Below are positions 11,951-14,464 of a stretch of 14,464 nucleotides of DNA, in pieces; the first letter of the stretch is position 1; each line of letters begins with the position of its first letter. The notes below the pieces were generated by a model. It was given only the letters and a program-made list of their open reading frames with translations. It did no database searches and had not been told where the DNA came from. The DNA is taken from the NCBI GenBank assembly GCA_019241915.1, contig JAFAWI010000723.1, forward strand, positions 1-14,464, in the 5' to 3' direction. A program made the translations under genes and the position numbers. This stretch comes from Alphaproteobacteria bacterium (GTDB lineage Bacteria; Pseudomonadota; Alphaproteobacteria; ATCC43930; CGMCC-115725).

Positions 11951-13753
11951 TCAAGCCGCGAGCGCGCGGTCGAGGTCACGGATCAGGTCGTCGGCGGTTT
12001 CGAGACCGATCGACAGGCGGATAACGTCGTCCGCCGCGCCCGCCGCGACCCGCTGCTCGTCGCTCAACTGGCGGTGCGTCGTCGAGGCGGGATGCAGGAT
12101 CAGGCTGCGGGTGTCGCCGATATTGGCGAGATGCGAGAACAGCCGCACGTTCTCGACCAGCCTGATCCCGGCGTCGAACCCGCCCTTGACGCCAAAGGTG
12201 AATACCGCGCCGGCACCCTTCGGCAGGTATTTCCGCGCCAGCTCGTGATACGGGCTGTCCTTGAGCGAGGCGTACGACACCCAGGCGACCCGCGGGTGCA
12301 CGGCGAGGAACTCGGCGACCTTCTTCGCATTCTCGACATGCCGCTCCATGCGCACCGGCAGGCTTTCGATCCCGGTGATCGTGAGGAACGCATTCATCGG
12401 CGACAACGCCGGCCCGAAATCCCTGAGCGCCACCGCGCGGGCCTTGGTGGTGAACGCGAAATCGCCGAAATTCTCGAAGAATTTGAGCCCGTGATAGGCC
12501 GGCTCCGGCTCGGTTAGCGACGGGAATTTGCCGCCCTGCCCCCAGTCGAATTTGCCCGACTCCACCACGACGCCGCCGAGGGCCTGCCCGTGCCCGGACA
12601 GGAACTTGGTGGTCGAATGGGTGACGATGTCGGCGCCGAACTCGATCGGCCGGCACAGATAGGGCGTCGCCAGCGTGTTGTCGACGATCAGCGGGATGCC
12701 GGCCGCGTGCGCAATCGCGGCGACGCGCTCGATATCGACGACGATGCCGCCCGGGTTCGCCAGGTTTTCAAGGAAGATGCCCTTGGTCCTGGGGGTGATC
12801 GCGGCGCGAAAATTTTCCGGCTCGGTCGGGTCGACAAAATGGCAGGTCCAGCCGAGCTTTTTGAACGACAGCCCAAACTGCGTCAGCGACCCGCCATAGA
12901 GGTTGCGCGAGGCGACAAACTCGTCGCCCGGCCCCATCAGCGTAAAGAACACCAGGAACTGCGCCGCATGCCCCGAGGCCGCCGCCACCGCGGCGCGGCC
13001 GCCTTCGAGGCTGGCGATGCGCTCTTCCAGCACCGCCACGGTCGGGTTGGTCAGCCGCGAATAGATGTAGCCGAAACTGTGCAGGTTGAAGAGCGAGGCG
13101 GCGTGGTCGACGTCATCAAACACGTAGGCGGTCGTCTGGTAGATCGGAGTCGAGCGGGCGCCGGTCGTCGGGTCGGGCGCGGCGCCGGCATGGATCGCCA
13201 GCGTCTCGAACCCGTAGCTGAGGTTGTGTCCCGCCGGCGCGCGGTCCTTTACCCGGCGCGGCAGCGGCGGCACCGGCGCGCGGTTCTGGATGATGCCGCT
13301 GTTGACCCCGCTCCAGGACAATTCGCCGCCAAGCCGTCCGAACTCGATCTTCGGGCAGCGGTTCATGATGATTTCGAGCCCGGCCGCCTCGCCCGCCGCC
13401 GCCGCTTCGTCGTTGCGCAGCCCCAGCTGCATCCACACGACCTTGGCGCCGATCGCGATTGCCTCGGCAACCACCGCGGGCGCCTCCGACGCGGGGCGGA
13501 ACATGTCGACCATGTCGACCGTGTCCGGAATGTCCTTGAGCGCGGCGTAGACCTTCTCGCCGAGCAGAATCTGCCCCGCCGCGGTCGGGTTAACCGGGAT
13601 TACCCGGTACCCCTTCCCTTGCAGGTACTTCATCACAAAGTAGCTCGGCCGGTTCCAATTGCTCGACGCGCCGACCATTGCGATGGTCCGCACCGTCTCC
13701 AAAATCCGGCGGATTTGCTGGTCGGAATAGGGGATCGGCTCCAGATCGGCCAT
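11951..13753 (-). CDS. metY: Fusion: CoA-binding domain plus O-acetylhomoserine sulfhydrylase
   Basis: This 600-residue reading frame joins two usually separate proteins. Residues 1 to about 155 are a CoA_binding-type Rossmann domain of the YccU kind: TIAMVGASSNWNRPSYFVMK, VIPVNPT and the late NRCPKIEFGRL with C133. After a linker (about 156-178), residues 180-600 are a full Cys/Met-metabolism PLP enzyme of the O-acetylhomoserine sulfhydrylase type: SYGFETLAIHAGA, YSRLTNPTVAVLEERIASLEGG, VDNT with D358 for the PLP nitrogen, STTKFLSGHG with K383 as Schiff-base lysine, and the C-terminal SLILHPASTTH. The enzyme makes homocysteine or methionine from O-acetylhomoserine and sulfide or methanethiol. 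The CoA domain's ligand is unproven; a link to acetyl-CoA supply or sensing is speculation. ATG 13753 has GAGG 9 nt upstream. Length is about 170 more than a typical MetY. Not assigned to a SAM or other riboswitch. Confidence 0.94.
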   Translation of the reverse strand: MADLEPIPYSDQQIRRILETVRTIAMVGASSNWNRPSYFVMKYLQGKGYRVIPVNPTAAGQILLGEKVYAALKDIPDTVDMVDMFRPASEAPAVVAEAIAIGAKVVWMQLGLRNDEAAAAGEAAGLEIIMNRCPKIEFGRLGGELSWSGVNSGIIQNRAPVPPLPRRVKDRAPAGHNLSYGFETLAIHAGAAPDPTTGARSTPIYQTTAYVFDDVDHAASLFNLHSFGYIYSRLTNPTVAVLEERIASLEGGRAAVAAASGHAAQFLVFFTLMGPGDEFVASRNLYGGSLTQFGLSFKKLGWTCHFVDPTEPENFRAAITPRTKGIFLENLANPGGIVVDIERVAAIAHAAGIPLIVDNTLATPYLCRPIEFGADIVTHSTTKFLSGHGQALGGVVVESGKFDWGQGGKFPSLTEPEPAYHGLKFFENFGDFAFTTKARAVALRDFGPALSPMNAFLTITGIESLPVRMERHVENAKKVAEFLAVHPRVAWVSYASLKDSPYHELARKYLPKGAGAVFTFGVKGGFDAGIRLVENVRLFSHLANIGDTRSLILHPASTTHRQLSDEQRVAAGAADDVIRLSIGLETADDLIRDLDRALAA

Positions 13754-13807
13754 CGGCTAAAACCTCGCTCGCAAGAGCCTCAGTTTGGCCGATTTGGGAA
13801 CCCGTTG

Positions 13808-13905
13808 ATACGAACATCGGACGACGGCGAGCCGCGGATACGGGTGCGTTGCGTTTTGCTGGCGACGTTGCAGCAGCGGCGATAGGATCGCCCGCCCGTT
13901 CGTAT
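13808..13905. repeat. Inverted repeat ATACGAAC/GTTCGTAT in divergent spacer
   Basis: ATACGAAC (13808-13815) and GTTCGTAT (13898-13905) are perfect reverse complements 82 nt apart. Each is flanked by a further GTT or AAC that nearly extends the match. Inside lies a smaller hairpin, GGCGAT-AGG-ATCGCC (13878-13892). They occupy the 193-bp spacer between the divergent sulfhydrylase fusion and exported-protein genes. No function can be read; a paired regulator site is possible. Confidence 0.35.
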
Positions 13906-13946
13906 AACTGACGTTGCGGATGATCCCTCGACGGAGTCGATTTCCG

Positions 13947-14464
13947 ATGCGTTTGCCCGTTTGCACGAAATTGCCAGGCCGCAGCGTCGCCGCGCGCGGC
14001 CTCGCGGCGTTCGCCTTCGCCGCGACAGCCATCGTCCCGCTCTCGGCTTGGTCCGGCGTCTGGCTCGGGTTTGGCCCGCCCTTCCCGTACTACGCGGCGC
14101 CGCCGTATGACGCCTACGCATCGCCCTATGCCTATGCGCCGCCGGCCGATTACGGCTACCCGGCCTACCCCGATCCGGCGGCTTATCCGCCGGCAGCGGC
14201 GTCGGCCGCGCCGGCCCCGGCCTACACCGCGCCGGCAGGCGCCCCCTATGGAACGCCCGCGTATCCGGCGCCCGCTGACGGCGCTTATGGCGCAATCCCG
14301 AGGTCGCTCGCGCCGGACACCACCGCTTACGGGACGGCGGCCGCACCGTCGGACCGCGCCGCTTACGGAACGGCGGCCGCGCCGCCGACAGCGCCCCTCT
14401 ATGCGACACCGGCGCCGCCGCAAGCACCGGCCGCGGGCACGGCGGCGGCAAGCCAGCCGCGCAT
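13947..14464 (+). CDS. Exported Pro/Ala/Tyr-rich protein (cut by right edge)
   Basis: An ATG at 13947 opens a frame of at least 172 codons without a stop to the window end. The start is basic (MRLPVCTKLPGRSVAARG), followed by a hydrophobic stretch (about 19-33, ending PLSAWS), so a Sec signal peptide with cleavage near residue 35 is likely. The mature part starts GVWLGFGPPFPYYAAPPYDA and stays low in complexity, made of Ala, Pro, Tyr and Gly. A repeated AYGTAAAP unit occurs at 127-134 and 139-146. In alphaproteobacteria, leaders of this kind often precede a glycine-zipper, OmpA-like or similar envelope domain; none is visible here. GGAG lies 10 nt upstream of the start (13933-13936). It is divergent from the sulfhydrylase fusion. 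Reading frame and export are well supported; the function is unknown. Confidence 0.8.
   Translation, partial: MRLPVCTKLPGRSVAARGLAAFAFAATAIVPLSAWSGVWLGFGPPFPYYAAPPYDAYASPYAYAPPADYGYPAYPDPAAYPPAAASAAPAPAYTAPAGAPYGTPAYPAPADGAYGAIPRSLAPDTTAYGTAAAPSDRAAYGTAAAPPTAPLYATPAPPQAPAAGTAAASQPR
14325..14384 (+). repeat. Short tandem repeat inside the Pro/Ala/Tyr-rich gene
   Basis: A 24-bp segment at 14325-14348 recurs at 14361-14384 with two differences, giving a 36-bp period. Each copy encodes AYGTAAAP. The surrounding codons show more decayed copies of the same motif, as expected of a length-variable low-complexity region. Confidence 0.65.

Noticed and set aside
12590..13885. 431-codon plus-strand frame opposite the sulfhydrylase fusion
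   Set aside because: Antisense to PLP-enzyme motifs and the CoA-binding domain, with Arg/Asp-rich shadow composition.
14050..14464. Tyr/Pro-rich repeats considered as a CRISPR-like or mobile repeat array
   Set aside because: The repeats keep one reading frame, are degenerate and have no spacers; they are a protein-coding low-complexity region.

Overview
The window is very GC-rich and densely coded. It looks like chromosome of an alphaproteobacterium. The reasons are a Suv3-like RNA helicase coupled to an S4-domain protein (a pairing typical of that class), TolQ/TolR, NudC with its zinc ribbon, a strong preference for G or C at third codon positions, and several TTG and GTG starts. I cannot resolve the order or genus. 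I found no rRNA, tRNA, CRISPR array, insertion sequence or prophage.

Layout, left to right. Positions 1-569 (minus) hold the N-terminal half of a soluble histidine kinase cut by the window edge. A 173-bp divergent spacer with a 10-bp inverted repeat follows. Positions 743-3582 (plus) hold the Suv3-like helicase and a translationally coupled S4 RNA-binding protein. Positions 3732-5848 (plus) hold a coupled sugar-nucleotide pair: an extended SDR and a DegT/DnrJ-type PLP aminotransferase. This pair meets a long minus-strand run (11336 down to 5851) tail to tail, with only 2 bp between the stops.

The minus-strand run, in transcription order, is: carboxymuconolactone-decarboxylase-family protein, 3-hydroxyisobutyrate-dehydrogenase-like oxidoreductase, TolQ, TolR, a VapB/VapC toxin-antitoxin pair, NudC, a candidate 54-residue protein overlapping the nudC end, and a retinol-dehydrogenase-like SDR. 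From tolQ to the last SDR the genes are close enough for one operon, but the TA pair has its own candidate operator. On the right are a periplasmic FKBP isomerase (plus), a 600-residue fusion of a CoA-binding domain with O-acetylhomoserine sulfhydrylase (minus), and an exported Pro/Ala/Tyr-rich protein (plus) cut by the right edge.

Most of the window is ordinary housekeeping and accessory metabolism. I see no clear new multi-gene system. The points most worth a second look are the CoA-binding/sulfhydrylase fusion, the Asn where the catalytic Tyr of the extended SDR is expected, the overlapping small ORF between nudC and the SDR, and the TA pair directly behind tolQR where tolA, tolB and pal usually lie. 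No stretch over 300 bases lacks a gene; the longest gap, 9677-9948, holds a candidate tolQ promoter and otherwise nothing I recognise.
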